A program made the position numbers and the translations under genes. A model generated the notes under the pieces. The model did no database searches. It worked only from the letters and a program-made list of their open reading frames with translations, and was not told where the DNA came from. This document shows, one piece after another, positions 46,998 to 56,882 of a DNA stretch of 64,000 nucleotides. Location: NCBI GenBank assembly GCA_963082975.1, contig OY720346.1, positions 41,009,787 through 41,073,786 of the forward strand, read 5' to 3'. Numbering within the stretch: position 1 is the stretch's first letter; each line of letters starts with the position of its first letter. The stretch is from Labia minor. Taxonomy: Eukaryota; Arthropoda; Insecta; Dermaptera; Spongiphoridae.

Positions 46998-47295
46998 TTT
47001 TAAGTTTTAACGACCGACGATAAGAAGGGAAGGTATTGTTTTCAGACCAAATTTCACACAGAGTGATTTTTACATATCTCCACAAATCATACATTTTGTT
47101 AACAAAAAAGTATTTTTAGCATGATGTCTGTCCGTCCGTCTGTCCATTGTGTGTGCGTATAGACGTGTATAGCTTTAACGGCTCAAAGGGTTTTGATAAA
47201 ATTTGTTATATTTACTTAATGCATCAGTAGCATACATTCATCAACTTTTGGTGTATATCCAGAAACCAGAAGTGTTCATAGTTTACAAAGTATTC
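46998..47295 (-). repeat. Repeat family D, copy 6 (3' part, inverted)
   Basis: Begins AACGACCGACGATAAGAAGG, the inverted end motif, and runs through GCATGATGTCTGTCCGTCCG to TCAACTTTTGGTG. The 5' half with the TGACGTCA pair is missing. Confidence 0.8.
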
Positions 47296-47455
47296 ATTTT
47301 ATATTCATTGTCGGAAATTTTTCACTTAAAATATAGTAGTAATTAATAATTGAGTAATTAAACTAAAAATAAAAACCAAGATAATATAATTTAATCATTT
47401 TAATTCAAGTTTTAAAAATATTTTTTTTTTGATACTTGATATTTATTATATATAA

Positions 47456-48596
47456 CAGGGCTTCGAACCGTTATTTTTTTCGTTTCGGTTTTCGTTCCGG
47501 CAAAAATAACGGTTTTTTTCGGTTTTCGGTTTTCGGTTCAGCTCCGATTAATTAATTTTAAAGACCTTTTATTTGTATTAGAAATTTAGGTCGGGGTATG
47601 CCGAGTCTACCATAAATATATAAAAATATTTCTTGCTACCACCCTAAATCATACTACATGAATTGATACAATATAATATAAATAATAATAATTAATTAAA
47701 GGTATAATAATTAGAAGTATATAATATAAGATGTTAATATAATTTATTAAACGAAACAAATAAGTATGAATATTTTTTTACATCCTTCTACTTTCAAAAC
47801 ACTCAACAAACGAAACAAATTCGTATATTTAATGTTAAAGTATACAGGATTCTTGGATATATTTACTTATAATTATAACTAGAATTATAAAAGATGAAAA
47901 TTATACCTCTAATTATTAAAATATCTTCTAATATATTTTCATTTAAACTATTTCTATTGTCTCGTAAAATAAACTTTAAACCAGAGAAAGCTCTTTCAAC
48001 ACTAACTTGTGTTGCAGTATCTCTTAAAACCACCATTGCAATTTTGTTAAAATGAGGATATGTATTTTTATTTTCCTCCCAAAATTCTAAAATAAGTTTT
48101 TTACTGTCTAATCTTCGTACTTGGTCAAAGGTATTCAATATTTGTTTAAATTTATTTAATAATTTTATTTATATTTATGAATCATTTTCTTTATATCAAT
48201 ACATAACCCTGTAACAATTGGAATAAATAATTTAAAAAATTAATACTATCATTAAATCAAAATATCAGTATTAAACAAACGATGAAAACATTAAATTCTG
48301 TATTGCGACTACGAGACGCTGCCAACACAACCGAAGGGAGAGTATGACTAGGACACTAATTTTTGAAACAAAGTTTTTAGGGACACCATGCAGTGCGAGG
48401 CATAACTAATTGAAAAAAATTCGGGGTTGTGTGTTGCCAAAACGCCCAAAAACACCACTTCTGGCAACTCTGGATTGAACACTGAACTGAAATAAACCGA
48501 TATTATTTTTTTCGGTTCAGCTCCGGTTTTCGTTCCGACAAAAATACCGGTTTTTTCGGTTTTCGGTTTTCGGTTCAGTTCCGGTTCGAAGCCCTG
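47456..48596 (-). mobile_element. Complete non-autonomous hAT element with perfect TSD
   Basis: Ends CAGGGCTTCGAACCG and its exact inverse CGGTTCGAAGCCCTG. The 8-bp target duplication ATATATAA is perfect on both sides (47448-47455 and 48597-48604). Subterminal regions are packed with CGGTTTTCGGTTTT units. The interior keeps one transposase fragment on the minus strand. About 1141 bp. Confidence 0.95.
47863..48138 (-). pseudogene. hAT transposase dimerisation domain fragment
   Basis: The 91-codon minus frame contains ILEFWEENKNTYPHFNKIAM and the hallmark VSVERAFSGLKFILRDNR, then NENILEDILIIRG. This is the hAT C-terminal dimerisation region that holds oligomers of the transposase together. BED finger and RNase H-like core are absent, so the element relies on a source elsewhere. 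The frame has an ATG but no reason to think it is translated. Confidence 0.92.
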
Positions 48597-48604
48597 ATAT
48601 ATAA

Positions 48605-50215
48605 TGTTGTTTGAAAATTAATTTATTTCAAATCGTCGCTCGGTACTTTGCCTGGCCACATCTCATTTTTCTTAAATAAATATTCCATTAAAAACAATAC
48701 AAACCAAGTAAATATAATAGAAACGGCTTGAACATATGCAAAATCGAAAATCGTCGATTGTTATACAAATTGTGTATAAATCCTTAATTATATCAAGTGG
48801 CATCTCTTGTATTATGTTAATTTCATGAATAGGTATATAGTGTTAACCGATAATATGAACCATGACACCTAATATGTTTAGAAATGTAATATGAGTATAA
48901 TTTAGGTACTAATCAAGAGAGAGGGTAATCCATCTGACAAGAGATGGCACGTGACTTGCTCTCTTGGGATATAACATACTACTCTGTCCAAGAGTGAGAG
49001 AGGGATATGATTCCATTTAGTTGCTGCCCCTTTCTCTAGTGGATATATACCTATTTACATTGTCTCATAATTAGACCATGTTAGGCATAACCCAAGGGAA
49101 TGTCTTCACACTCAACCGTAGCGTTTATCCCTCCTTTCATTTATTTATCATTAATTTTTTTTTTTTTTTATTTTATTGCATTGGAAAAAAAAATACATAA
49201 ATTATGTCTAGATTAAGAATAAGAAAAGTATTCATAAAAAAATAAAAATTAACTTTTAAATAAATTTAAATATTTAATTAATAAATAATCGTGAGTATTT
49301 TTAATTCTATTGATTTTGAATCAATTAATGGTAAATTCTATATAATTAAATATCTTTAATTATTTTAAACATGAAACTCAGATATTTAAACTAAGTTTAG
49401 TTAGTTCGATTGAGTGTGTGCAAGCGCACAGTACTTGAGAACGATTGCAGAATAAGCAATCGAAACGTTGTACAATTATTATTTTAATACAATAGATAAT
49501 ATTTACAAATAATGTGGTCATTAAATAAAAATCCCGTTAATAATTATAAGTTTATTTTGCAGGAATTTTAATAGAAAATTGCAAAAAAAAAGTGTTTATA
49601 TTGAAAATTCTGTCATGTTCCGGGGCTCAGCTTGTTTTTATTTCTCTCGGAAATTTTAACTAATCTTTTAAATATTCTTCGTTTTTGAATCTACAATATT
49701 AGTGGTTGTATTTTCAAGAACTTATATTGTATACCTTTAGTTGTTAATTGTTTACCTTTAATTAAAACAATTTCTAATATTTTATAAAATTAAGGTATTT
49801 GTTTGTCTATTATTAGAGCTATTTAGAATTTATCATATAAATCTCAAGTTAATTAACATTACATGTATATATTATAAATATAAAATGAAATTATATTACA
49901 AATTATGTACACAAGTTATCTTATCTGTACCTACAAGTATACAAATACAAAATGTATATGAAGTCTTTTCTTTTTCTTTGACTTCATACAATAACACATT
50001 TCAACTTTTTAAAACTATTTCAATTTAAATAATTAAAAAGCAAAATGTGCAGCATCGTACACGTGGCGGAAGTGAAACTTCTTACAATCTAGAGAATAAG
50101 AGAAATTTTAGTTGAGAGTGTGAGTGAGAGAGAAATAGAGAAAAATAAAGGGATCATTTCGAAAGACATATAACAGTATAAAATTTTCGTAACAAATATT
50201 CGCTTTATTATTATT
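48605..50215. other. Low-copy DNA
   Basis: The patch at 48900-49130 (GATGGCACGTGACTTGCTCT, with a CACGTG site at 48947) is of balanced composition and unique here. The rest is AT-rich with a poly-T at 49152-49168. At 50045-50090, CGTGGCGGAAGTGAAACTTC is the inverted form of an ending shared with repeat H. Confidence 0.4.
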
Positions 50216-50220
50216 ATTAT

Positions 50221-50566
50221 CTACTCTATCATCATATCTACATTGCCTGTACTATTGTCGGTTGGTGCTTCAATTGGTAATACTGATATTAATGGCTTGT
50301 GATAACTAAAATAAGATATATATGTTCGTGATTCGATATTTTCTATATAACGTGTAAAAACAGCATCTATTGTAGTTCCAGATTTTGTTGTTGATTCCTT
50401 GGGATCGTTATTTATAAGCAGACCAAATGTTTCTCGAAGAAAGTTGATCAACGGCAACGAATCATCAGATTCAAAATTTACATTAAAATCTCCCCCGAGA
50501 ATTAGAGGGATTTTATCTTCGCCTCGTTCAAGTGCATTAGCACCTGTGTGGCTATAAACCAGTAGT
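50221..50566 (-). pseudogene. Endonuclease (EEP-type) end of a Helentron-like protein
   Basis: The minus strand reads GANALERGEDKIPLILGGDF, NVNFESDDSLPLINFL, then TTKSGTTIDAVFTRYIEN and TYISYFSYHKPLISVLP to a stop at 50221. The GGDFN box is the signature of exonuclease-endonuclease-phosphatase nucleases. The S-G-T-T-I-D-A-V-F-x-R ending is one I associate with PIF1-helicase-linked proteins of Helentron-type rolling-circle transposons. The large Rep/helicase part that should lie to the right (above 50780) is not there. A short frame with HGRRFTRQH at about 50750 may be another scrap of the same protein. Truncated, surely inactive. Confidence 0.75.
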
Positions 50567-50914
50567 GAAATAAATAATATCGTCTAAATTTTGGTCGTTA
50601 TTTTTTTTCGGCATAGTGAAATCTGTGGAGTAGAGAAAAGCAGTTTTAAATGCAATAATAATTTTAAATTGATTTAGTAGTGTTAAAGTAATGTTGAGAT
50701 TCGGATAAATAACGTGAATGGTCATCGACGCACATAACTGTATGTGTTGGCGTGTGAATCGCCGACCATGTTCACACACACAATTACATGCGTCGGTATG
50801 CGTGCACGCTGTATATTTGACTTGAGAATTTTAATTATTTCACGATATATATCTTATCTTATTATGCTAGCTAAAATTGTATATATCTATCTATTTATCT
50901 ATCTATATATATTG

Positions 50915-51960
50915 GTTCTCAAAAACCGCTCTAACGATTTTTTTCAAATTCACACTAGATATAGTATTTATAAAGAAAAATTGAGTTTTATTGATTACAT
51001 CTCTTGAAACTTACAGCTTCATTATTAATTTCTTAATTGAAAATTATATATGGGTGACGTAAATGGCATCCATTTTGAAATTTTACTCCCGCCTTTTTTT
51101 AATTTTGTATTAATATTTTTTTTATATTTAAAATATTTTAAAATTTATAATTTAATTTCGAAATAAAATTAAAAATATTTATTTTTAATAAAATATATAT
51201 ATATATTTATTAATCCCGCTTTTTTTTTAAATGATATTGTATTAACATTTTTTTATATTTAAAATATTTTAAAATTCATTATTTAATTTCGAAATTTTAT
51301 ATTTAAAATATTTTAAAATTTATTATTTAATTTCGAAATAAAATTAAAAATATTTATTTTTAATAAAATATATATATATATTTATTAATCCCGCTTTTTT
51401 TTTAAATGATATTGTATTAACATTTTTTTATATTTAAAATATTTTAAAATTCATTATTTAATTTCGAAATAAAATTAAAAATATTTATTTTTAATAAAAT
51501 ATATATATATTTATTAATCTCTCTCAAAAAAAAACAACAAAACAAATAAATGTCTTTGAAAGATGGTAAAAATATCTTTGTAATTATCAAAATATCATAG
51601 ACCAGCAGTAAGAACAATTGTTTTTACTCCCCGAGTTCGAAGGATCGAAACTCGCCGCGTGCATTTTTTTTTTATCTATTTTCGTGATTTATTTATTCAT
51701 TGTTCTTTTATTAATTAAGTTTTAGATAGTTTTATAATTTTTAATATTTTTTCAATAAAATATTATTTAATACATTTAATAATTGTAATAAATAATTAAA
51801 GAATTGTATATCAATATTTTTTAAAGGGTAGAGCGAGCTCGGTGTCTCAGGTATTAATATTACCAGCCAAATCCAATAATAATGAATCATTTTTTACTAT
51901 CTCGCCAGAGATAGTATTGCGATCACGAAAATTTTCGATGTTGAGATTTTGATGTTTTTA
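50915..51960 (-). repeat. Repeat family I, copy 2 (inverted, expanded)
   Basis: Mirror of 6541-7200: CTCAAAAACCGCTCTAACGA at 50916, CTCCCGCC at about 51088, an AT-rich part expanded into tandem units, GAGCGAGCTCGGTGTCTCAG at about 51831, and ACTATCTC...GAGATAGTA at 51896-51917, a foldback also present at 4064-4085. Confidence 0.75.
51088..51518. repeat. Tandem array of 127-175 bp units
   Basis: Three head-to-tail units start CCCGC at about 51090, 51215 and 51390. The second unit carries an extra internal duplication of about 48 bases around TTAATTTCGAAAT. Units 2 and 3 are almost identical, so the expansion is recent. The homologous place at about 6840-6965 has a single unit. Confidence 0.9.
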
Positions 51961-52013
51961 TACTTTTTGAAGGTTCCTGAATCATTTTCACTAAGGTTGA
52001 GAAAAATGTCTGT

Positions 52014-52019
52014 GTGTGT

Positions 52020-52052
<33 letters not shown>
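52014..52052. repeat. (TG)n microsatellite
   Basis: TG repeat interrupted once by TC. Confidence 0.95.
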
Positions 52053-52055
<3 letters not shown>

Positions 52056-52109
52056 AGGCAAGATTACGCAAAAACGGTTTGATTTTATATATGTTTATTT
52101 ATTCACAAA

Positions 52110-52560
52110 AAATTAATTAAATTGTAATTTAAATTCTTATAGTTTTATTAAATAAATCATTTTTAGTTATAATTTTATATAAGCATTTTTTAATTGAACC
52201 TATTCAATCTTGTCATTCCCTAATCAGCATACGCGGTTTCAATAACCCTTTTAATTATTCTAAATTCAATCTTTAATTAAATCTAATTTAACACACAACA
52301 ATTCCGTCTCATTATTGTAATACAAAGTTAGAAATATTAAGTTAATATAATTAATATTATTTATTTATTAATACCAATTAATAATATTAATTACTTATAA
52401 ATAATTCATAATAATAATAAATTGTGATACCAACTTATAGGAATATTAAAATAATATAATTATTATTTTACATATCTATGAATATAATATAAATATTTTT
52501 AATTTTATTTTAAGAATAGATATATATCTAAAAGGCGGTAACTGTGAGGTCACATACTAA
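52110..52560 (+). repeat. Repeat family F, copy 1
   Basis: Runs from TTCTTATAGTTTTATTAAAT through CATACGCGGTTTCAATAACC, ACACACAACAATTCCGTCTC and TGATACCAACTTATAGGAAT to GGCGGTAACTGTGAGGTCAC. It matches 62050-62690 base for base apart from an extra 220 bases there. The end resembles the repeat D/I region with the TGACGTCA site. Confidence 0.85.
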
Positions 52561-52599
52561 TTTTTATTCTTTCACCCAGCAGAGGCTAAGAAATATTAT

Positions 52600-52960
52600 T
52601 CCGCGTCAACGTACTAGTGCGCATGCGCGCCGTGGACTTTCAACCTAGCGACAGGGTATTAGAACGAAAGACAGCATAAAACGAAGACGCAGATAGCCTC
52701 TTTCTCAAAGACGAAAGACCGGACAAAAGAAAGACCCAGATAGCCTCTCTCTCAAAAACGAAACACCGCACAAAAGAGAGACAGAGATAGAGGCTATCTC
52801 ATTCTCACTCGTTATATCTATATCTTTTTTCTCTCTTGCGTTTCGTAACGCGTTACGAAATTTCAATTTTTCAATTCACTCTCCATTCTCAACCAAATGT
52901 CAGGACGCCGCTAAAGAAGTTTCACTTCAATATTTATTTTATTCTAGAAATGATAGCACA
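52600..52960 (+). repeat. Repeat family H, copy 1, with minisatellite
   Basis: Contains TAGTGCGCATGCGCGCC, then about three units of 48 bases (CAGATAGCCTCTCTCTCAAA and variants) between 52665 and 52795, a foldback GAGATAGAGGCTATCTC, and the ending GACGCCGCTAAAGAAGTTTC then ACTTCAATA. The ending recurs at 55295-55322 and, inverted, at 50052-50092 next to the Helentron endonuclease. Confidence 0.65.
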
Positions 52961-53809
52961 CTTATTTTATTTATTTATTTATTTTTTTCTCTTTTATTCT
53001 ATTCTAATATTTGTATTTGTGATGATATAATTCTGATGACAATTTTACAAAAACATTCAAATGTAAATCCTTAATATTCTATTATAATAATTAAAGACAA
53101 AATGTTGGTTTTAGAAATTTCAAAGAGCACGAAGTGAGAGGGGTAATCCTGCCTTCACACCTGGATGAGTAATGACAGACAGACATAACCTGCTAAGCTT
53201 GATTGATCATTTATGCACTGCGAGAGCAACATTTCGAATACATCTTGTCACAGTGGCTGTTACAAGAGACAGCCATAATGCGCTCTTGTCTACTCTAAAT
53301 AACATTTATTATGACATTAGAAACGGCTAATGTCGCGTCAAATATATCAACCTATAAGAATAATACGGCAACTGTCTTTGTTTCTTTAACTCTGTCTTCC
53401 ATTTAATATAAAAGGATAATAATTATTATCTTCATGGATATGAACTCTTCTTTTACATTTTTATTTGATTTTAGATATCATCGCAGAATAAAATAAAAAT
53501 AGAAAATGGAATCTTAGGAGATGTCTTACATCAGTGAGTGGTTCTCGGTAGAAAGTTGAAGATTTCACAAAATTTAAAAAAAAATCACTAACTCAAAATA
53601 AAAAAAAAAAAAAAGTCGAATTGGCAGTCGTGGGACTGGCCGACAGAAGTGAAAACTTGTGCGTAAGAAATTTGAAAGCAGACGGAATGCGCACCAGCTT
53701 CACGAGAAAAATGAAATTTATATACGTATATATATATATATATAAAATTCATAATTATTTTTTTCAGCAAACTGATTATTATTACAAAAATATTAAAAAT
53801 ACGATGTGT
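52961..53809. other. Low-copy DNA
   Basis: The part at 53100-53400 is of balanced composition and unique within the window (GACAGACAGACATAACCTGC, TTGTCACAGTGGCTGTTACA). No frame resembling a known protein. Purine tract of A at about 53600-53615. Confidence 0.35.
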
Positions 53810-53819
53810 ATGAATATAT

Positions 53820-53826
53820 ATATATA

Positions 53827-53857
<31 letters not shown>

Positions 53858-54036
53858 GTGTGTGTCTGTCAAATACTCAAAAACTACCCGTCCGATTGCG
53901 ATGAAACTTTCAGGGATTGTTGTGGGCGTCCCAGGGAAGGTTTTAGTGTAGTTAAATCCAAAATTAATTTATCCAAAATTAATTTAATTAGTAATATTTT
54001 GGTAAAAGTCTATTTATGGTTACCATGGTTACATTG
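53820..54036 (-). repeat. Repeat B, copy 2 (inverted)
   Basis: (TCTG)n at 53827-53856 followed by CTACCCGTCCGATTGCGATG, CCCAGGGAAGGTTTTAGTG and TAAAATTAATTTTGGATAAA in inverted sense. The long plus-strand frame across it is repeat sequence only. Confidence 0.85.
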
Positions 54037-54449
54037 AAAAATTTACAATAAATAAATAAAAATAATTGGAAATCTTTTCAACTTATTATTTTGATAAATT
54101 TTATTAATATTTTTAATTTTTTTTAAACTGCCAAAAATAACATACCCATAATAATAGTTGTAATAAAAATAAAAATATAAATCACAATGTAAGTAAAATA
54201 TTGAATCGTTTTATTTATATTGTTTCAATTATTGTTTGAATATTTATTAAATTTATATATAGATTAATTTACATGTTTAAATGTATATTTAATAAATTTA
54301 TTTATTGATTCTTAATATTAATAATTCCAATTACTTTCTTGAAATTTTTTTTTATTTAAAAGCATATTCAGCATATCTCGCAAATTTGAATTGGATTAAA
54401 TAACATATATTAATTTAAATTAAATTAATTCAATTATAAATTAAAATTA
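54037..54449. other. AT-rich DNA
   Basis: No features recognised. Confidence 0.4.
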
Positions 54450-54835
54450 ATAAATAATATTTATTAAACCAGCGAAAGTTTGGCTCTTTTTTGATGGCAC
54501 CACGTCAGGTGTTGGCGCGTGAGATTTCCAGTGTTAAAAAAATTAATTCTGGTACTTTCAGCAATTCAATTTTCGATGTTGAGATTTTGATGTTTTTGAT
54601 GTTATAAATAATATTTATTAAATTATAATTTAATTAATTTAATTTAATTTAAATTAATAAATATTATTTAATCAAATTCAAATTTGCGAGATAGTCGAGT
54701 GGATAGTGGAGTGTTTGGCTCTTTGTTGATGGCACCACGTCACGTGTTGGCGCGTGAGATTTCCAGTGTTAAAAAATTAATTCTGGTACTTTCAGCGATT
54801 CTATCAAGCTCAAATTCTATATATAGCAGTTTTAT
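54450..54835 (+). repeat. Duplicated block related to repeat A
   Basis: GTTTGGCTCTTTTTTGATGG with CACCACGTCAGGTGTTGGCG and TGAGATTTCCAGTGTTAAAA occurs at 54479 and again, nearly unchanged, at 54713. The inverted form lies at 11590-11720 inside repeat A copy 3. CGATGTTGAGATTTTGATGT at 54574 is also seen at 51937. Between the two blocks is AT-rich DNA. Confidence 0.75.
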
Positions 54836-54969
54836 ACAATTATTAATCCTGTGAAAAATTATCAAACATATATCTTTATTTTTACGGTCACACACACACA
54901 CACACACACATATTTAAAAATTAATTTATTAAAATATATATTATATAATATATTATATATAGTATATAG

Positions 54970-55004
<35 letters not shown>

Positions 55005-55169
55005 GAAATTAATTTTAAATTATATAAATATATTAGAAATTAATTTAATATAATTTAACACATAATAATATATTAAAATATTTTATTTTATATATACATA
55101 ATTTAGTAATACTGATTATTAATGTAAATATAAATAATAATATTTAATATGGCAAATATGTAAAATTTT
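54836..55169. other. CA and TA runs in AT-rich DNA
   Basis: (CA)n at 54891-54910 and (TA)n at about 54974-55001. The part at 55090-55165 is the same as 10865-10940 (AATACTGATTATTAATGTAA), so it is an old repeat. Confidence 0.7.
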
Positions 55170-55335
55170 GTAAAGAATGTATCAGAAGTTTAGTGTCTAA
55201 CATTCTGGCGTATTGCGCATGCGTATATCGGTCGGGTCGGTGTCGTTTTGGAATCTCACGCGAAATCTATATTTTTTCCCCATCCGCAAAAGTGCTCAAC
55301 GCCGCTAAAGAAGTTTTCACTTCAAAAATTGCAAA
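55170..55335 (+). repeat. Repeat family H, copy 2
   Basis: TATTGCGCATGCGTATATCG near the start and CTCAACGCCGCTAAAGAAGT with TTTCACTTCAA at the end match repeat H copy 1. The minisatellite is absent here. Confidence 0.6.
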
Positions 55336-55409
55336 TTAAAGAGAAACAGACAAAAAAAATTCTAAAGTTATAATTGTTCTCCTGGATATCATATTTTATG
55401 ATATTGTAA

Positions 55410-55681
55410 CCTCTGACTTTTGTACGTCCTACGCAAGGTCAATGTCCATTAAGTCGGTTATATCAATTAGGTGTCCTATGATCAGTAGAACAACGGGTCA
55501 ACCTTTTCCTTGACTTTCTTGATCGGAGGCGCTATCAAGTAGCTTTCCCAATTTTGATCCCCGAGTTGACTCCGCCCCATAGACCCCAGCTAGAGAAATT
55601 CCCTTGCCAGGCCCGGGACTTGAACCCGGGACCACGAGAATGTGAGTCAGCTTCGTTACTTCCCACCCTGTAGCGCCCTTC
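55410..55681 (-). repeat. tRNA-derived SINE with perfect 11-bp target duplication
   Basis: On the minus strand the head at 55681 reads GGGCGCTACAGGGTGGGAAG, then CTGACTCACATTC (an anticodon-like loop, CAC) and a perfect B-box, GGTTCAAGTCC, flanked by a CCCGGG...CCCGGG stem. The tRNA-like head is followed by about 190 bases of body. TGATATTGTAA occurs at 55399-55409 and 55682-55692, a perfect target-site duplication that defines both ends. tRNA-Val-like origin is a guess from the anticodon loop. Confidence 0.85.
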
Positions 55682-55692
55682 TGATATTGTAA

Positions 55693-56170
55693 TATAACTT
55701 AAAAATTATACTAATTTAGAAGTAATATTAAAACGAGGTCTATATTTATGTAAATCGTTTTATGTTTTTAGAATGTTTATATAATCTATCTATCTCTGTG
55801 GCTCTGCGGAACTCAAAAGTATTTATCTAATTACTTACACCTATATACATTTATGTACATACATAGATTATCGAAAATCTCATATAAATCTTTTGTAAAA
55901 ACGAATTAAATATACTCGAAGAGAATTTATTTTATCGAACAAAATAAAGCGTTTACAATTTTTGTTTTTGTTTTTTTTTTTTTCAAAACAACGAAATATT
56001 TGAAAAACAATAAATTTTATTTGATAATATACTCAAAGAAAAAAAACTTAAGTTATTAAGTTAAGATAAATTAAAATTGGTTGTTTGTGGAAAAATTTAT
56101 ATATATTCTACAACACAACAAATATTTTATTATTTTCAATTTTTAAAATATATTATACCATTTTAAATAA
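55693..56170. other. AT-rich DNA
   Basis: A scrap of repeat C (CTATCTATCTCTGTGGCTCT, GCGGAACTC) lies at 55785-55820. Nothing else was recognised. Confidence 0.5.
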
Positions 56171-56177
56171 TATAATG

Positions 56178-56341
56178 CAGCGGCCGGGAAACTTTTTTAA
56201 TCATTACCCAAAAATATTTTTGTGTAAGTTGATATTACCCCATGGTTTATAAAATAGCAAATTAAAAATATATACTTTTTACTTACAAAAGTTTCATTTT
56301 TACCCCATTTGGGGTAATTTACCCTGGTTCCCCGACCACTG
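56178..56341. mobile_element. 164-bp hAT MITE with perfect TSD
   Basis: Ends CAGCGGCCGGGAAAC and, in reverse complement, CAGTGGTCGGGGAAC, followed by inner inverted parts with ATTACCCC. The 8-bp duplication ATATAATG is perfect at 56170-56177 and 56342-56349. No coding capacity. Confidence 0.92.
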
Positions 56342-56446
56342 ATATAATGAATTTAATTTGAATTTTATCATATAAAATTGCCAATTAATAAAAGAATCAC
56401 TAGGAAATTAAATTAAATAAATCAATATAAGTTAATTAATCTGATA

Positions 56447-56882
56447 CAGTAGAAACTCGATAACTCAAACCTCTGCATCAGAGCCCAAAACCTCAATAAC
56501 TTAAAATACTCAACCTCTATAACTTAAATAAGTAATTTCTTAAGAAGCTGAAATTTTGAAGAAACACGAATCAGGAGAAAGTCTCAATGTAAAAGATGAA
56601 AAATTGCCGAATTCCCTAATTTAGAACAGTGTTTGTTTACGTGGTTCAAACAGTGTCGAAACAAAAACATCAGTGGACCCATACTGAAAGAAAAAGCTGA
56701 AGAGTTCGCTAATTCGCTGAAAATCAAAAATTTTAAAGCCAGCAATGGCTGGTTAGAGAATTTTAAGAAACGACATGATTTAGCCTTTAAAAAAATGTTA
56801 TTAACCTTTCCCTAATATAGACCCTTGATAACTTAAAATATTTTGTGTTTCTCTTGGACTTTAACTTATCGAGGTTCTACTG
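56447..56882 (+). mobile_element. Tigger/pogo MITE
   Basis: Ends CAGTAGAAACTCGATAAC and, in reverse complement, CAGTAGAACCTCGATAAG, flanked by TA on both sides (56445-56446 and 56883-56884). This is the standard Tigger terminus. The element is 436 bp and keeps a small part of the transposase. Confidence 0.93.
56622..56815 (+). pseudogene. Tigger transposase, CENP-B-type DNA-binding fragment
   Basis: From 56622 the frame reads LEQCLFTWFKQCRNKN, ISGPILKEKAEEFANSL, NFKASNGWLENFKKRHDL and stops at 56813-56815. This is the second helix-turn-helix of the CENP-B/Tigger DNA-binding domain, which in the active protein contacts the transposon ends. The catalytic DDE domain is missing. Upstream frames that should carry the first helix-turn-helix are broken. 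Confidence 0.9.

Noticed and set aside
47098..47160. Possible mutation hotspot or recombination site at GTCCGTCCGTCTGTCC
   Set aside because: It is the standard CGGACGGACAG run of repeat D in inverted orientation.
53588..54037. Two overlapping open frames of 94 and 138 codons on opposite strands
   Set aside because: Both are translations of TA and TCTG runs plus repeat B; the same DNA occurs at 37285 and 62940 with other frames.
55590..55681. Functional tRNA gene on the minus strand
   Set aside because: A- and B-box are present, but D-arm and acceptor stem are not consistent and a target duplication encloses a longer unit.
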